From contig NZ_JAGTUK010000003.1 in the NCBI RefSeq assembly GCF_018224615.1, positions 730,339 to 794,338 on the forward strand: a stretch of 64,000 nt of DNA, given 5' to 3'. The translations under genes were made by a program, and so were the position numbers. Source of the DNA: Microbacterium paraoxydans (GTDB taxonomy: Bacteria; Actinomycetota; Actinomycetes; Actinomycetales; Microbacteriaceae). Below the pieces are notes generated by a model, which was not told the DNA's origin, searched no databases, and saw only the letters and a list, made by a program, of their open reading frames with translations. Shown here one piece after another: positions 51,226 through 63,322 of this stretch (the stretch's first letter is position 1; each line of letters begins with the position of its first letter).

Positions 51226-52029
51226 TCACGCAGGGGGCTGCGTGGGATCGTTCGGGGTCGTCGGAGGAGCGGGCGGCGCGGCCGGCGGAGCCGTCGGCGG
51301 TGCCGGCGGCGTCGCGGGCGGAGCTGCCGGAGGAGCCGGAGGCGTGCTGGGCTGCACGGGAGCGCCGGGCCCCGGGGCGGCGGACGGCGCGGCCGGAGGC
51401 GCGTAGCCCGGTGCCGGCGGGGCAGTGAATCCAGGCTGCGGCGGGGCGTAGCCCTGGGGCTGCTGGCCGTACCCCTGCGGCGCGCCATACCCCTGCGGGG
51501 CCGCGGCCGCGGCGGGCTGCACCGGAACGCCGTCCCACACCGTGCGGTCGCCGAGGAACCCGTTGCCTGCCCACGACGCGGGCTGGATGTTCGGGTTCCA
51601 CCGCGACTTGTCGAACGCGTTGATTCCGAGCCAGACGGGCGGGAGGAAGAAGTACAGGATGACCCAGACCGCATCCTTCTGCAGCTTGAGTCCGACACGC
51701 CACGCGGCGATCAGGTCGAGGACGCGACCGGCGATACCGACGAGCGGCAGGATCAGGAACCACCCGAGGAACGGGATGATCGCCCCGACCACGCCAGCAC
51801 CGATCAGGTAGAGCACGAGCCACGGGCTGAGGTCACCGAGCTTGTAGAAGATCATGGTGTTGTAGACCGGTACCCACGCACGCCACTTCCCCTGGACGCC
51901 GGCCTTCTCGAAGACCTTCATGTAGAACCAGGCGTAGATCGCGTACACGATGAGCGGAAGGATCGTGTACAGCAGCGTCAGGGCGACGAGTGCGCCGCCT
52001 GAGATGCCGTAATCGTAGTAATCGTCCAA
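51226..52029 (-). CDS. DUF5684 membrane protein with proline-rich tail
   Basis: Protein of 267 residues. Four hydrophobic helices occupy the first 130 residues with the DUF5684 landmarks KWRAWVPVYNTMIFYKLG and FLGWFLILP. A NPNIQPASWAGNGFLGDRTVW segment follows, then a Pro/Ala/Gln/Tyr/Gly tail of about 90 residues. The tail is of low complexity and may be a cell-surface or cytosolic interaction arm. The start is TTG at 52027-52029 after GGAGGGG. Such proteins are sometimes annotated as signal peptidase I-like, but no catalytic motif is visible. Function unknown. Confidence 0.82.
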   Translation of the reverse strand: MDDYYDYGISGGALVALTLLYTILPLIVYAIYAWFYMKVFEKAGVQGKWRAWVPVYNTMIFYKLGDLSPWLVLYLIGAGVVGAIIPFLGWFLILPLVGIAGRVLDLIAAWRVGLKLQKDAVWVILYFFLPPVWLGINAFDKSRWNPNIQPASWAGNGFLGDRTVWDGVPVQPAAAAAPQGYGAPQGYGQQPQGYAPPQPGFTAPPAPGYAPPAAPSAAPGPGAPVQPSTPPAPPAAPPATPPAPPTAPPAAPPAPPTTPNDPTQPPA

Positions 52030-52083
52030 GGTTCCCCTCCAGAATGCTGATGTTCTCGGGTGATGCGATGCTCACACTAGCGT

Positions 52084-52116
52084 GTCCGCGCTGCGGCGTG
52101 CAGGCCCCGCGCGGAC
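52084..52116 (-). terminator. Weak terminator candidate after yaaA
   Basis: GTCCGCG and CGCGGAC form a seven-base stem with a 19-base loop shortly after the yaaA stop on the minus strand. No U-tract. Confidence 0.35.
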
Positions 52117-52137
52117 GCCGCGTCACACGGCCCCGGC

Positions 52138-52881
52138 TCACTCCGAGACGACGAGCTCCAGCTCCCCTGTAGACGCAGCCCGAAGAACGACGTTCCGTCC
52201 CTCGGCCCAGCGGCGCAGGGACGCCACAGAGCCGATGCGTGGTCGATCCTCGGCGAGGGCACGCACCAGCAAACCCTTGGACTTCTTGTTGAAGTGGTTC
52301 AACGCCCTCCCCTCCTCGGTGACCACCCGCACGTAGGCCGAGGGCACCGACGCGGGCACAGGACCCAATCCCACATACGCCTCACTGCGCAGATCCAGCA
52401 CGAACGACGGCGCCTCCTCAGCGATCGCCGCGGAGGTCACGTCCGCCCAGTGCCGCCGCAGCGGAGGAACCCCGGGCAGCGACGTGCTCGCGGCGAGGCG
52501 GTAGGTGGGGATCGGGTCGAGCGCGCCGACCGGGCCGAGCGGAGCACTGTGGATCCACACGTGCGCCCCCAGCCACCGGCGCGACGCCGCCGACAGTGAG
52601 GCGCCATCGAGGGCGTCGAACAGCACCCCGGTGTAACGGTCGATCGCCGGCATGGTCGGGGCCGTGCGCAGCTGCCGGTTGTGCGCGATGTCCTCGAGCT
52701 GACGGGCGCTCAGTTTCAGCACGCGTCGGGCGGCCTCCTCGTCTGCCGACAGCTGGATCAGCGCCTCGACGACCTGCGCACGGTGCTCGACGAGTGCCGG
52801 CAGCGCCAGCCCGGAGAGGTTCAACGGCGCGCCCGCACCGCCGGGGCGCTTCGTCTCGGACGGGGGAAGCAGGATCTTCAT
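52138..52881 (-). CDS. yaaA: YaaA (DUF328) family peroxide-stress protein
   Basis: Cytosolic DNA-binding protein of 247 residues. The family N-terminus ILLPPSETK, the segment DRYTGVLFDALD near residue 85 and the closing HFNKKSKG are present. In E. coli YaaA lowers free iron and limits oxidative damage under hydrogen peroxide stress. It stands alone between the ATP synthase operon terminator and the DUF5684 gene. Confidence 0.9.
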   Translation of the reverse strand: MKILLPPSETKRPGGAGAPLNLSGLALPALVEHRAQVVEALIQLSADEEAARRVLKLSARQLEDIAHNRQLRTAPTMPAIDRYTGVLFDALDGASLSAASRRWLGAHVWIHSAPLGPVGALDPIPTYRLAASTSLPGVPPLRRHWADVTSAAIAEEAPSFVLDLRSEAYVGLGPVPASVPSAYVRVVTEEGRALNHFNKKSKGLLVRALAEDRPRIGSVASLRRWAEGRNVVLRAASTGELELVVSE

Positions 52882-52901
52882 GGCACCTCGTAACGCAGAG
52901 A

Positions 52902-52941
52902 CGCGTCCGCCCCGACACCCGTGGGTGCCGAGGCGGACGCG
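52902..52941 (-). terminator. Terminator of the ATP synthase operon
   Basis: CGCGTCCGCC pairs perfectly with GGCGGACGCG, with an inner CACCC/GGGTG hairpin separated by symmetrical CCGA spacers. It begins 13 bases after the atpC stop. Confidence 0.8.
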
Positions 52942-52954
52942 ATGTTCAGGACTG

Positions 52955-53215
52955 TCAGGCGATGAGAGCCGCGTTGCCCGCCACGATCGTCAGGACATCG
53001 CCCTCCATGGAGAGGAATCCGTCCTGCGCGTTCGCGAGCACCTTGGCGCCATCCGTCTGGGTGATCCGGACCTGGCCCTCGGCGAGGATGGCCAGCACCG
53101 GCTCGTGACCGGACATGAAGCCGATCTCGCCCTCGACGGTCTTGGCGACCACCAGGCTCGCCTCTCCCGTCCAGACCTCCGCATCCGCGGAGACGAGGCT
53201 GACGTTGAGCGCCAT
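52955..53215 (-). CDS. atpC: ATP synthase subunit epsilon (short form)
   Basis: Central-stalk subunit of 86 residues. Only the N-terminal beta-sandwich is present (MALNVSLVSADAEVWTGEAS, GFMSGHEPVLAIL, GFLSMEGDVLTIVA). The C-terminal two-helix domain that inhibits ATP hydrolysis in E. coli (about 138 residues in all) and mycobacteria (about 121) is missing. It starts two bases after the atpD stop, with GGAGAACGCC inside the atpD end serving as its ribosome binding site. Confidence 0.93.
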   Translation of the reverse strand: MALNVSLVSADAEVWTGEASLVVAKTVEGEIGFMSGHEPVLAILAEGQVRITQTDGAKVLANAQDGFLSMEGDVLTIVAGNAALIA

Positions 53216-53217
53216 GA

Positions 53218-55595
<2,378 letters not shown>

Positions 55596-55614
55596 GAATC
55601 AGTACCTCACGCGA

Positions 55615-57255
55615 TTACGCGCGACGACCCTTGACGATCTTCTCCTGGTTGACGTCCTCGGCCTCGGCCGCAGCGTGCTCCTCGTGGCCAGGGGCGCCGA
55701 TGGCGTGACCCTTGCCGCCCTGGAACTCCAGGAGGAAGTTGTCGGTCTGCGTGTTCAGCTCGGCGACCGTGTCGTCGTCCAGAACGTTCGTCTCGCGCAG
55801 CGTGTCGAGCACCTTCGTGTTGCGACGCAGGTAGTCGAGCAGCTCACGCTCGAAGCGCAGCACGTCCTCGACCTCGATCGTGTCGAGCTTGCCGTTCGTG
55901 CCGGCCCAGATCGAGACGACCTGCTCCTCCACGGGGTACGGCGAGTACTGCGGCTGCTTGAGCAGCTCGGTCAGGCGGGCACCGCGAGACAGCTGACGGC
56001 GCGAGGCCGCGTCGAGGTCGGAGGCGAACATCGCGAACGCCTCGAGCGAGCGGTACTGCGCCAGCTCGAGCTTCAACGTTCCCGAGACCTTCTTGATCGA
56101 CTTGACCTGGGCGTCACCACCGACACGCGAGACCGAGATACCCACGTCGACCGCCGGACGCTGGTTGGCGTTGAAGAGGTCGGACTGGAGGAAGATCTGG
56201 CCGTCGGTGATCGAGATCACGTTGGTCGGGATGTACGCCGAGACGTCGTTGGCCTTGGTCTCGATGATCGGCAGACCCGTCATCGAACCCGCACCGAGCT
56301 CGTCGGACAGCTTCGCGCACCGCTCGAGCAGACGCGAGTGCAGGTAGAAGACGTCGCCCGGGTAAGCCTCACGGCCCGGCGGGCGGCGGAGCAGCAGCGA
56401 CACGGCGCGGTAGGCCTCGGCCTGCTTCGACAGGTCGTCGAAGATGATCAGGACGTGCTTGCCGCCGTACATCCAGTGCTGGCCGATGGCCGAGCCGGTG
56501 TACGGAGCCAGGTACTTGAAGCCGGCGGGGTCGGATGCGGGAGCGGCCACGATCGTGGTGTACTCCAGCGCACCGGCCTCCTCGAGCGCGCCCTTGACCG
56601 AGGCGATGGTCGAGCCCTTCTGGCCGATCGCGACGTAGATGCAGCGGACCTGCTTGTTGACGTCGCCCGACTCCCAGTTGGCCTTCTGGTTGATGATCGT
56701 GTCGATCGCAATGGCCGTCTTACCGGTCTGGCGGTCGCCGATGATGAGCTGACGCTGACCACGGCCGACCGGGATCATGGCATCGATGGCCTTGATGCCC
56801 GTCTGCATCGGCTCGTGCACCGACTTGCGCTGCATGACGCCGGGCGCCTGCAGCTCCAGCTCGCGCACACCCTCGGTGGCGATCGCGCCGAGGCCGTCGA
56901 TCGGGTTGCCGAGCGGGTCGACCACGCGGCCGAGGTAGCCGTCGCCGACGGGGACGGAGAGGACCTCACCCGTGCGGGTGACTTCCTGCCCGGCCTCGAT
57001 GCCGGTGAAGTCGCCGAGGACGACCACGCCGATCTCGTGCTCGTCGAGGTTCAGGGCCAGGCCCTTCGTGCCGTCCGCGAACGTGACGAGCTCGTTCGCC
57101 ATGACGCCCGGGAGACCCTCGACGTGCGCGATGCCGTCGGCGGCGTCGATGACGGTGCCGACCTCGGTCGCGGCGGCGCCGGTGGGCTCGTATGCGGCGG
57201 CGAAGTCCTTCAGCGCGTCACGGATGACGTCGGGGCTGATCGATAGTTCTGCCAT
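55615..57255 (-). CDS. atpA: ATP synthase subunit alpha
   Basis: Non-catalytic nucleotide-binding F1 subunit of 546 residues. Walker A is [13 protein letters not shown] (about residue 172) and the Arg finger lies in the [10 protein letters not shown] segment (about residue 375). The C-terminus is extended by about 35 residues with an Ala/Glu/His-rich tail, as in other Actinobacteria. AAGGGAAG precedes the ATG; 47 bases separate it from atpH. Confidence 0.98.
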   Translation of the reverse strand: MAELSISPDVIRDALKDFAAAYEPTGAAATEVGTVIDAADGIAHVEGLPGVMANELVTFADGTKGLALNLDEHEIGVVVLGDFTGIEAGQEVTRTGEVLSVPVGDGYLGRVVDPLGNPIDGLGAIATEGVRELELQAPGVMQRKSVHEPMQTGIKAIDAMIPVGRGQRQLIIGDRQTGKTAIAIDTIINQKANWESGDVNKQVRCIYVAIGQKGSTIASVKGALEEAGALEYTTIVAAPASDPAGFKYLAPYTGSAIGQHWMYGGKHVLIIFDDLSKQAEAYRAVSLLLRRPPGREAYPGDVFYLHSRLLERCAKLSDELGAGSMTGLPIIETKANDVSAYIPTNVISITDGQIFLQSDLFNANQRPAVDVGISVSRVGGDAQVKSIKKVSGTLKLELAQYRSLEAFAMFASDLDAASRRQLSRGARLTELLKQPQYSPYPVEEQVVSIWAGTNGKLDTIEVEDVLRFERELLDYLRRNTKVLDTLRETNVLDDDTVAELNTQTDNFLLEFQGGKGHAIGAPGHEEHAAAEAEDVNQEKIVKGRRA

Positions 57256-57302
57256 TGTCTTCCCTTTGTATCTGGGTGCGCGGTTCCCCGCGCGAAGTCG
57301 TG

Positions 57303-58094
57303 TTAGCCCGCGAGCTTCTGGCGAAGGTCGGCGAGTCGTGCGGAGATGCTGCCGTCGATGACGTCATCGGCGATCTGCACGCGCAGACCTCCGACGACAG
57401 CGGGATCGATGACGACGTTGAGCGAGACCTCGCCGTCGTAGCGACGCGAGAGCGCGTCGCTCAGACGGGTGCGCTGTGCATCGCTGAGCGGGGTTGCGGT
57501 GTAGACCGTGGCCACGACGAGACCGCGCTGGGCGGACACGAAGCTGATGGCCCTGCTCAGGAGCTGGCGGACACGCCGCTCGCGCGGGCGGCGCACGAGG
57601 GACGAGACGATCAGCGTGGTGGCCGCACCGGCGGAGGAACCCGCGAGAAGGCGCTCGACGAGCTCCCCCTTCGCGTCCTCTCCCCCGAGGCGGCTGCCCA
57701 GAGCGAGTTCCAGCTCCGGGTTCGCGGCGACGATCCGGGCGAAGCCGAAGAGCTCACCCTCGATGTCGACACCGGGCTCGGCGATCGCGGCGGACCGGAT
57801 CGCGAGCTCCTCGATGCCGTCGACGAGCTCGTCGGCGTTCGACCAGCGCTGCCCCACGGCTGCGCTCAGAACGCTCTGAGACGCGGCCGAGAGCCCGCCG
57901 AACACCGCGGAGACGACGTTCTGTCGCGACTCCACGGACGCCGACGGGTCGGCGAGCGCGCCGCTCAGCTGAGACGAATCGCCCACGGTGCGCGCGGCGA
58001 CGAACAGCTCCCGCGCGGTGTCGAGGGTGACGTCCTTCGCTGCGGCAAGCGCCTGAGTGGATGCCGCGAGTGCCTGAGCGGTCGCGCTGCCCAT
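57303..58094 (-). CDS. atpH: ATP synthase subunit delta
   Basis: Peripheral-stalk (OSCP) subunit of 263 residues, longer than the E. coli protein (177), typical of the actinobacterial form. The N-terminal helical domain and the C-terminal [39 protein letters not shown] strand, with its conserved GG, are visible. The ATG overlaps the atpF stop by one base (TAATG), so it is coupled to atpF. Confidence 0.94.
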   Translation of the reverse strand: MGSATAQALAASTQALAAAKDVTLDTARELFVAARTVGDSSQLSGALADPSASVESRQNVVSAVFGGLSAASQSVLSAAVGQRWSNADELVDGIEELAIRSAAIAEPGVDIEGELFGFARIVAANPELELALGSRLGGEDAKGELVERLLAGSSAGAATTLIVSSLVRRPRERRVRQLLSRAISFVSAQRGLVVATVYTATPLSDAQRTRLSDALSRRYDGEVSLNVVIDPAVVGGLRVQIADDVIDGSISARLADLRQKLAG

Positions 58095-58651
58095 TACTGA
58101 GCCGCCTTCTCGGATGCTTCGAGATCGGCGAGGAAGCGGTCGACCACTGCGGACGCGCGGGCGTCGTCGGAGAGCGTCTCGCCGACCACGCCACCGGCGA
58201 GGTCGAGAGCGAGCGAACCGACCTCGCTGCGCAGCGAGACGAGAGCCGTCTGGCGCTCGGCCTCGATCTGCGTGTGCGCGGTGGCGGTGATCCGCGCGGC
58301 CTCGCTGGCCGCGGTCTCCTTCGCCTCGGCGATGATCTTCTTGCCGTCCTCACGGGCGGCCTCGCGGATCTCCCCGGCCTCGGTGCGCGCCTCGGCGAGC
58401 TGCCGGGTGTACTCCTCGAGGGCGGCCTCCGCCTGCTTCTGCGCCTCATCGGCCTTGGCGATGTTGCCCTCGATGGCGGCGGACCGCTCGTCGAGCATCT
58501 TCGTCAGACGGGGAAGGGCGACCTTCCACACCACGACGAGGATGATGATGAACCAGAAGCCCGACCAGATGATGTCGTACCACGCGGGGATCAGCGGGTT
58601 GTTCGCCGCCTCACCCTCAGCCGCGAGGTTCGTGACAAGAGCGTTCAGCAT
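58094..58651 (-). CDS. atpF: ATP synthase subunit b
   Basis: Peripheral-stalk membrane subunit of 185 residues. One N-terminal membrane helix (ADPS-free form, about residues 28-50: IIWSGFWFIIILVVVWKVAL) is followed by a long Ala/Glu/Arg-rich coiled coil. AAGGAG precedes the ATG by five to six bases. The 27-base gap to atpE has no hairpin. Confidence 0.95.
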   Translation of the reverse strand: MLNALVTNLAAEGEAANNPLIPAWYDIIWSGFWFIIILVVVWKVALPRLTKMLDERSAAIEGNIAKADEAQKQAEAALEEYTRQLAEARTEAGEIREAAREDGKKIIAEAKETAASEAARITATAHTQIEAERQTALVSLRSEVGSLALDLAGGVVGETLSDDARASAVVDRFLADLEASEKAAQ

Positions 58652-58678
58652 CCTGTCTCCTTCAGAAGTCGGTGGGAA

Positions 58679-59771
<1,093 letters not shown>

Positions 59772-59797
59772 CGCGGGCTCCAGCTTCGGGGCACCGG

Positions 59798-59863
59798 TCA
59801 GAACCGGGGCGACGATGGTCGGTGTGCTTCAAGCGCAAGCGCTCGCGGGCGAGCGGCGGGCAC
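59798..59863 (-). CDS. Candidate leaderless upstream ORF before atpB
   Basis: TAGGGT (minus strand, 59870-59875) is followed after TGAGGA by GTG and a 21-residue frame (MPAARPRALALEAHRPSSPRF) that stops 26 bases before the proposed atpB start. Its composition is unremarkable. It may be a regulatory leader or a chance frame. Confidence 0.3.
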   Translation of the reverse strand: MPAARPRALALEAHRPSSPRF

Positions 59864-59875
59864 TCCTCAACCCTA
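59864..59875 (-). promoter_or_regulatory. Internal promoter candidate before atpB
   Basis: TAGGGT followed after six bases by GTG, inside the operon between the AtpI-like gene and atpB. It would let the atp genes be expressed without prmC, tsaC and wecA. Confidence 0.5.
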
Positions 59876-59893
59876 TCAGAATCCAAGGGTGCC

Positions 59894-60412
59894 CTAAGAC
59901 CGCGGGGCGTCGTCCGCGGGACCCGCGGAACCGCCGTTCGCGGCGCCGGGAGCACGGTCCTCGGGCACCTCGGTCGGGAGGGTGGTATCGCTCACGCTCG
60001 GCAGACGCATCTGGGTGAGCACGACCACGTCGATCACCAGCGACATCACCACACCGGCGACGATCGAGAGGAAGAACACCATCGGGTCGAGCCACGGCTG
60101 TCCCGACAGCAGGATCATCACCAGCACGAACACACCCAGCTTGAGCAGCCAGCCGCCCAGCACGATCGCGAAGAACAACTGGACGTACAGCGGATCGCCG
60201 TACCAGCGGTTCGCCACCAAGATGCTGATGCCCGTGATGGCGAGGAAGAGCGCCGCGAGCAGCACGCCGAGCAGGCCGCTGATCAGCCCCTCCCCCTGGG
60301 CCACCGCGAAGCCGATGCCGCCGGCGACCAGCGCCAGCACGACGGTCGCCACCGCCGACCACATCAGGGTGCGACGCAGGATCGGGGTGCTGGAAACGGG
60401 ACTCGGGCTCAT
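59894..60412 (-). CDS. AtpI-like membrane protein
   Basis: Protein of 172 residues with four membrane helices in the first 130 residues and an acidic, Pro/Ala-rich tail. Position immediately upstream of atpB and the size match the AtpI-type chaperone of the c-ring; sequence is too diverged for a motif. The ATG overlaps the upstream gene's stop as ATGA. The annotation rests on position and topology. Confidence 0.75.
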   Translation of the reverse strand: MSPSPVSSTPILRRTLMWSAVATVVLALVAGGIGFAVAQGEGLISGLLGVLLAALFLAITGISILVANRWYGDPLYVQLFFAIVLGGWLLKLGVFVLVMILLSGQPWLDPMVFFLSIVAGVVMSLVIDVVVLTQMRLPSVSDTTLPTEVPEDRAPGAANGGSAGPADDAPRS

Positions 60413-61581
60413 CGGGGCTCCACGGGGGTCGGGTCGGGTTCAGCGGCCGCCGGCGTCTTGCGGCGGCGGGAAGGACTGAGGGTGATCACGAGGCAGGCGG
60501 CGATGCCCACCACGCCGAAGCCGACACCAGGGAGGTACTGGCCCGGCCAGTCCTCCCGCGCACCGACGTACATGAGCAGGACGGCGAGCGAGATCACGGC
60601 CGTCCACGCGTAGAAGATGAGCACGGCGTCGCGGTCGCGGTGACCGAGGTCGAGCATCCGATGGTGCAGATGCTTGCGGTCGGGCGAGAACGGCGAGCGG
60701 CCGGCGCTCATCCGGCGCAGCACCGCGAGCCCGAAGTCGAGCAGTGGCAGCAGGACCACCAGCAGCGGCAGCAGGATCGGCAGGAAGGCACCCACCAGCT
60801 GCGAGCGACCGAGGCGGTCGGGCTCCAGCGCCGACGGGTCCATCTGGCCCGTGATCGCGATCGCGGAGGTCGCCATGAGCAGTCCCAGCACCAGAGCGCC
60901 GGAGTCGCCCATGAACAGCTTGGCCGGGCTCCAGTTCAGGGGCAGGAAGCCCAGGCATGCGCCGATCAGCACGGCCGCGAGGAACGTGGAGAGGTTGAAG
61001 TAGCTGGACGCGCCGGAGTCGCGCGTGAAGATGTAGGAGTAGGCGAAGAACACGCCGTTCGAGATCAGGCACACGCCCGCGACCAGGCCGTCGAGGCCGT
61101 CGATGAAGTTCACCGCGTTCATCACGATCACGATCGCGAACATCGTGATGGTGATGCTCAGCCAGCTCGACACGACGATCAGGTCGCCGAAGGGCAACGA
61201 CAGGATCTGCAGTCCCCCACCGACGGTGATGATCCCGGCCGCGAGGAACTGCGCGCCCAGCTTGATCATCCAGTCGAGGTCCCACAGGTCGTCCACCACG
61301 CCGATCACCGCGATCAGCAGGGACGCCGCAAGGATCGCCCACATGGTCTGCGGCGGGGTCCAGATGCTCTGGAAGAACGGATTTGCCGCCGACACCGCGA
61401 ACGCGGCGACGATGCCGAGGAAGATCGCGACACCGCCCAGCCGCGGCGTAGGCGTGGTGTGCACGTCGCGCTCACGGATGCCGGGGTACAGCTTGAAGCG
61501 GAGGCTCAGCCGCCACACCGCCCACGTCAGCACGAAGGTGATCGCGGCGGTGACGATGATCGTGAAGAGATACTGCTTCAC
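60409..61581 (-). CDS. MraY/WecA-family polyprenyl-phosphate GlcNAc-1-phosphate transferase
   Basis: Polytopic transferase of 390 residues that loads an amino sugar phosphate onto polyprenyl phosphate at the start of arabinogalactan, teichoic acid or other cell-surface glycan synthesis. The metal motif VDDLWDLDW (about residue 95), NAVNFIDGLDGL (about 150), FMGDSGA and DRKHLHHRM (His-rich motif, about 308) are all intact, with about eleven helices. Start GTG 61579-61581 overlaps the tsaC stop as GTGA. It occupies the place of wecA upstream of atpI in Actinobacteria. Confidence 0.9.
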   Translation of the reverse strand: MKQYLFTIIVTAAITFVLTWAVWRLSLRFKLYPGIRERDVHTTPTPRLGGVAIFLGIVAAFAVSAANPFFQSIWTPPQTMWAILAASLLIAVIGVVDDLWDLDWMIKLGAQFLAAGIITVGGGLQILSLPFGDLIVVSSWLSITITMFAIVIVMNAVNFIDGLDGLVAGVCLISNGVFFAYSYIFTRDSGASSYFNLSTFLAAVLIGACLGFLPLNWSPAKLFMGDSGALVLGLLMATSAIAITGQMDPSALEPDRLGRSQLVGAFLPILLPLLVVLLPLLDFGLAVLRRMSAGRSPFSPDRKHLHHRMLDLGHRDRDAVLIFYAWTAVISLAVLLMYVGAREDWPGQYLPGVGFGVVGIAACLVITLSPSRRRKTPAAAEPDPTPVEPR

Positions 61582-62309
61582 GAATCCCCGTCCTGCTGCG
61601 GCTCCGACGCCGGCTGCTCGGACTCCGGCTGCTCCTCGGGCTCCAGCAGGTCGCCGAGGACCTCGTGCAGCTGCTCGCGCGTCACCACGCCGTGCCGCAG
61701 GATCCGCACCACGCCCTCGCCGTCGTCCGCACCGCGACGCACGAGCGAGGTCGCGTCGACGATCGTGGAGGCGATGCCGTTCTTGCTCATGCCGTCGGCG
61801 AGGTAGACCGCCACGCTGTCGCCGAGCATCTTCTCCGCATCGAGCGCCGAGATCGCCGCATCGCGGCCCGTGAGGTTCGCGCTGGACACCGCGAGCGGGC
61901 CGGTCTCGGCCAGCAGCTCGAGCACCACGCGGCCCTCGGGCATGCGCACCGCGACGGTCCCCTGCGTCTCGCCCAGGTCCCACACGAGGGAGGGCTGCGC
62001 GGGAAGAACGATCGTGAGCCCGCCGGGCCAGAACGCGTCGACGAGGCGCTGGACGGGCTCCGGCACCGACTCGGCCAGGGCCGTCAGCGTCTCCTTGCTG
62101 CCGATCAGCACGGGGGGCGGCTGGTTGCGCCCGCGGCCCTTCGCATCGAGCAGACGCTGCACCGCGGTCGGCGAGAACGCGTCGGCGGCGACGCCGTAGA
62201 CGGTGTCGGTGGGGATGACGATGAGGTCGCCGCGGCCGATCGCCTGGCGCGCATTGCGCATTCCGGCGAGCAGCTGCGCCTCGTCGCGGCAGTCGAAGAT
62301 GGGGGACAT
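61578..62309 (-). CDS. tsaC: L-threonylcarbamoyladenylate synthase
   Basis: Sua5/YrdC-domain enzyme of 243 residues, making threonylcarbamoyl-AMP for the t6A37 tRNA modification. Conserved elements are VIPTDTVYGVAADA, the KGRGRNQPPPVLIG loop that binds ATP, FWPGGLTIVLP and SSANLTGRDA. It lacks the Sua5 C-terminal domain, though a 50-residue acidic tail is present. TAGAAT lies nine bases before the ATG, a near-leaderless arrangement. Confidence 0.94.
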   Translation of the reverse strand: MSPIFDCRDEAQLLAGMRNARQAIGRGDLIVIPTDTVYGVAADAFSPTAVQRLLDAKGRGRNQPPPVLIGSKETLTALAESVPEPVQRLVDAFWPGGLTIVLPAQPSLVWDLGETQGTVAVRMPEGRVVLELLAETGPLAVSSANLTGRDAAISALDAEKMLGDSVAVYLADGMSKNGIASTIVDATSLVRRGADDGEGVVRILRHGVVTREQLHEVLGDLLEPEEQPESEQPASEPQQDGDS

Positions 62310-62324
62310 GACGGCTCGATTCTA
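62310..62324 (-). promoter_or_regulatory. -10 box of tsaC
   Basis: TAGAAT (minus strand, 62319-62324) with nine bases to the ATG, implying a leader of two or three bases. Confidence 0.5.
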
Positions 62325-62361
62325 TCCGGGACGAACGTCGGAGATGCTCGGAGACCCCTGA

Positions 62362-63222
62362 TCAGGGACGGATCGCGGTGGTCGCACGGTCACGCAACGT
62401 CAAGTCGCGGTGCGTCGCCGTCGCCCGCCAGCCGTCCGCGGCGAGCAGGTCGCGGATCGCGGCGCCCTGCAGCTCCCCGTGCTCGATCACCAGCAGCCCG
62501 CCGGGGCGGAGCAGTCGCAGGGCCCGCCCGCTCAGCACCCGGACGACATCGAGTCCGTCGGCGCCGCCGTACAGCGCGAGCGCCGGATCGAACAGGCGCA
62601 CCTCCGGATCGCGCGGCACCGCCGCATCCGGCACGTACGGCGGATTCGAGATCACGACGCTCGCGGTGCCGTCGAGCTCGGGGAACGCGTCGGCCAGATC
62701 GGACAGCACGAGCGTGAGGTTCTCCACTCCGGCGACGTTGCGCGCCGCCCACGCATGGGCCTCCTCGGACAGCTCGGCCGCGAACACCCGCGCGTGCGGC
62801 ACCTCGGTCGCCATCGCCAGCGCGATCGCCCCACTGCCGGTGCCGAGGTCGACGGCGATCGGTGCGGCCTCACCGGAGTTCAGCAGCGCATCGATCGCGA
62901 ACTGAGCCACGGTCTCGGTCTCGGGCCGCGGGACGAACACCCCGGGGCCGACCGCGAGCTCCAGGTGACGGAACGGCGCGACGCCCGTGAGGTGCTGCAA
63001 CGGCTCCCGCTCGGCGCGACGCGACACCAGCCGGGTCAGCGCGGCCTGCTGCTCCTCATCGATACGGTCGCCCCGCACGATCGCCGCCTGCACCTCCCCG
63101 CGGCGCCGGTCGAGCACGTGCGCGGCCAGGAGCTCCGCATCCACGAGCGGGTCGGGCACGCCGGCGTCCGCGAGGCGCTGCGCGGCGGCGCGCACGACGG
63201 CGGCGAGAGAGGAGTCGGGCAT
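62362..63222 (-). CDS. prmC: Peptide chain release factor N5-glutamine methyltransferase
   Basis: Methylates the GGQ glutamine of release factors 1 and 2; 286 residues. An N-terminal helical domain is followed by the SAM-binding VDLGTGSGAIALAMA (about residue 113) and the catalytic NPPYVPDA (about residue 180). Start ATG at 63220-63222 follows TACGCT by six bases; an upstream in-frame ATG would add eight residues over the promoter. prfA, usually just upstream, is not here; cysK is, on the other strand. Confidence 0.94.
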   Translation of the reverse strand: MPDSSLAAVVRAAAQRLADAGVPDPLVDAELLAAHVLDRRRGEVQAAIVRGDRIDEEQQAALTRLVSRRAEREPLQHLTGVAPFRHLELAVGPGVFVPRPETETVAQFAIDALLNSGEAAPIAVDLGTGSGAIALAMATEVPHARVFAAELSEEAHAWAARNVAGVENLTLVLSDLADAFPELDGTASVVISNPPYVPDAAVPRDPEVRLFDPALALYGGADGLDVVRVLSGRALRLLRPGGLLVIEHGELQGAAIRDLLAADGWRATATHRDLTLRDRATTAIRP

Positions 63223-63234
63223 GGATCCAGCGTA
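63223..63234 (-). promoter_or_regulatory. -10 box of leaderless prmC
   Basis: TACGCT (minus strand, 63229-63234), then GGATCC, then ATG. It excludes the upstream in-frame start. Confidence 0.6.
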
Positions 63235-63281
63235 GAGCGCCCGCACCCCGTCACATTGCCCTGCCCCACAGACCCCTCCCC

Positions 63282-63287
63282 TAGGCT
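63282..63287 (+). promoter_or_regulatory. -10 box of cysK
   Basis: TAGGCT about 35 bases before the cysK ATG. Unlike most such boxes here it leaves room for a leader of some 28 bases with an AAGGAAGG ribosome binding site. Confidence 0.55.
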
Positions 63288-63322
63288 GGACCGCAGCGAC
63301 CCGTGAAGGAAGGCCTCACCCC

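Noticed and set aside
47391..52029. A full type VII secretion locus.
   Set aside because: Only an EccC-like ATPase is present; no WXG100 protein, EccB, EccD, EccE or mycosin gene could be found in the window.
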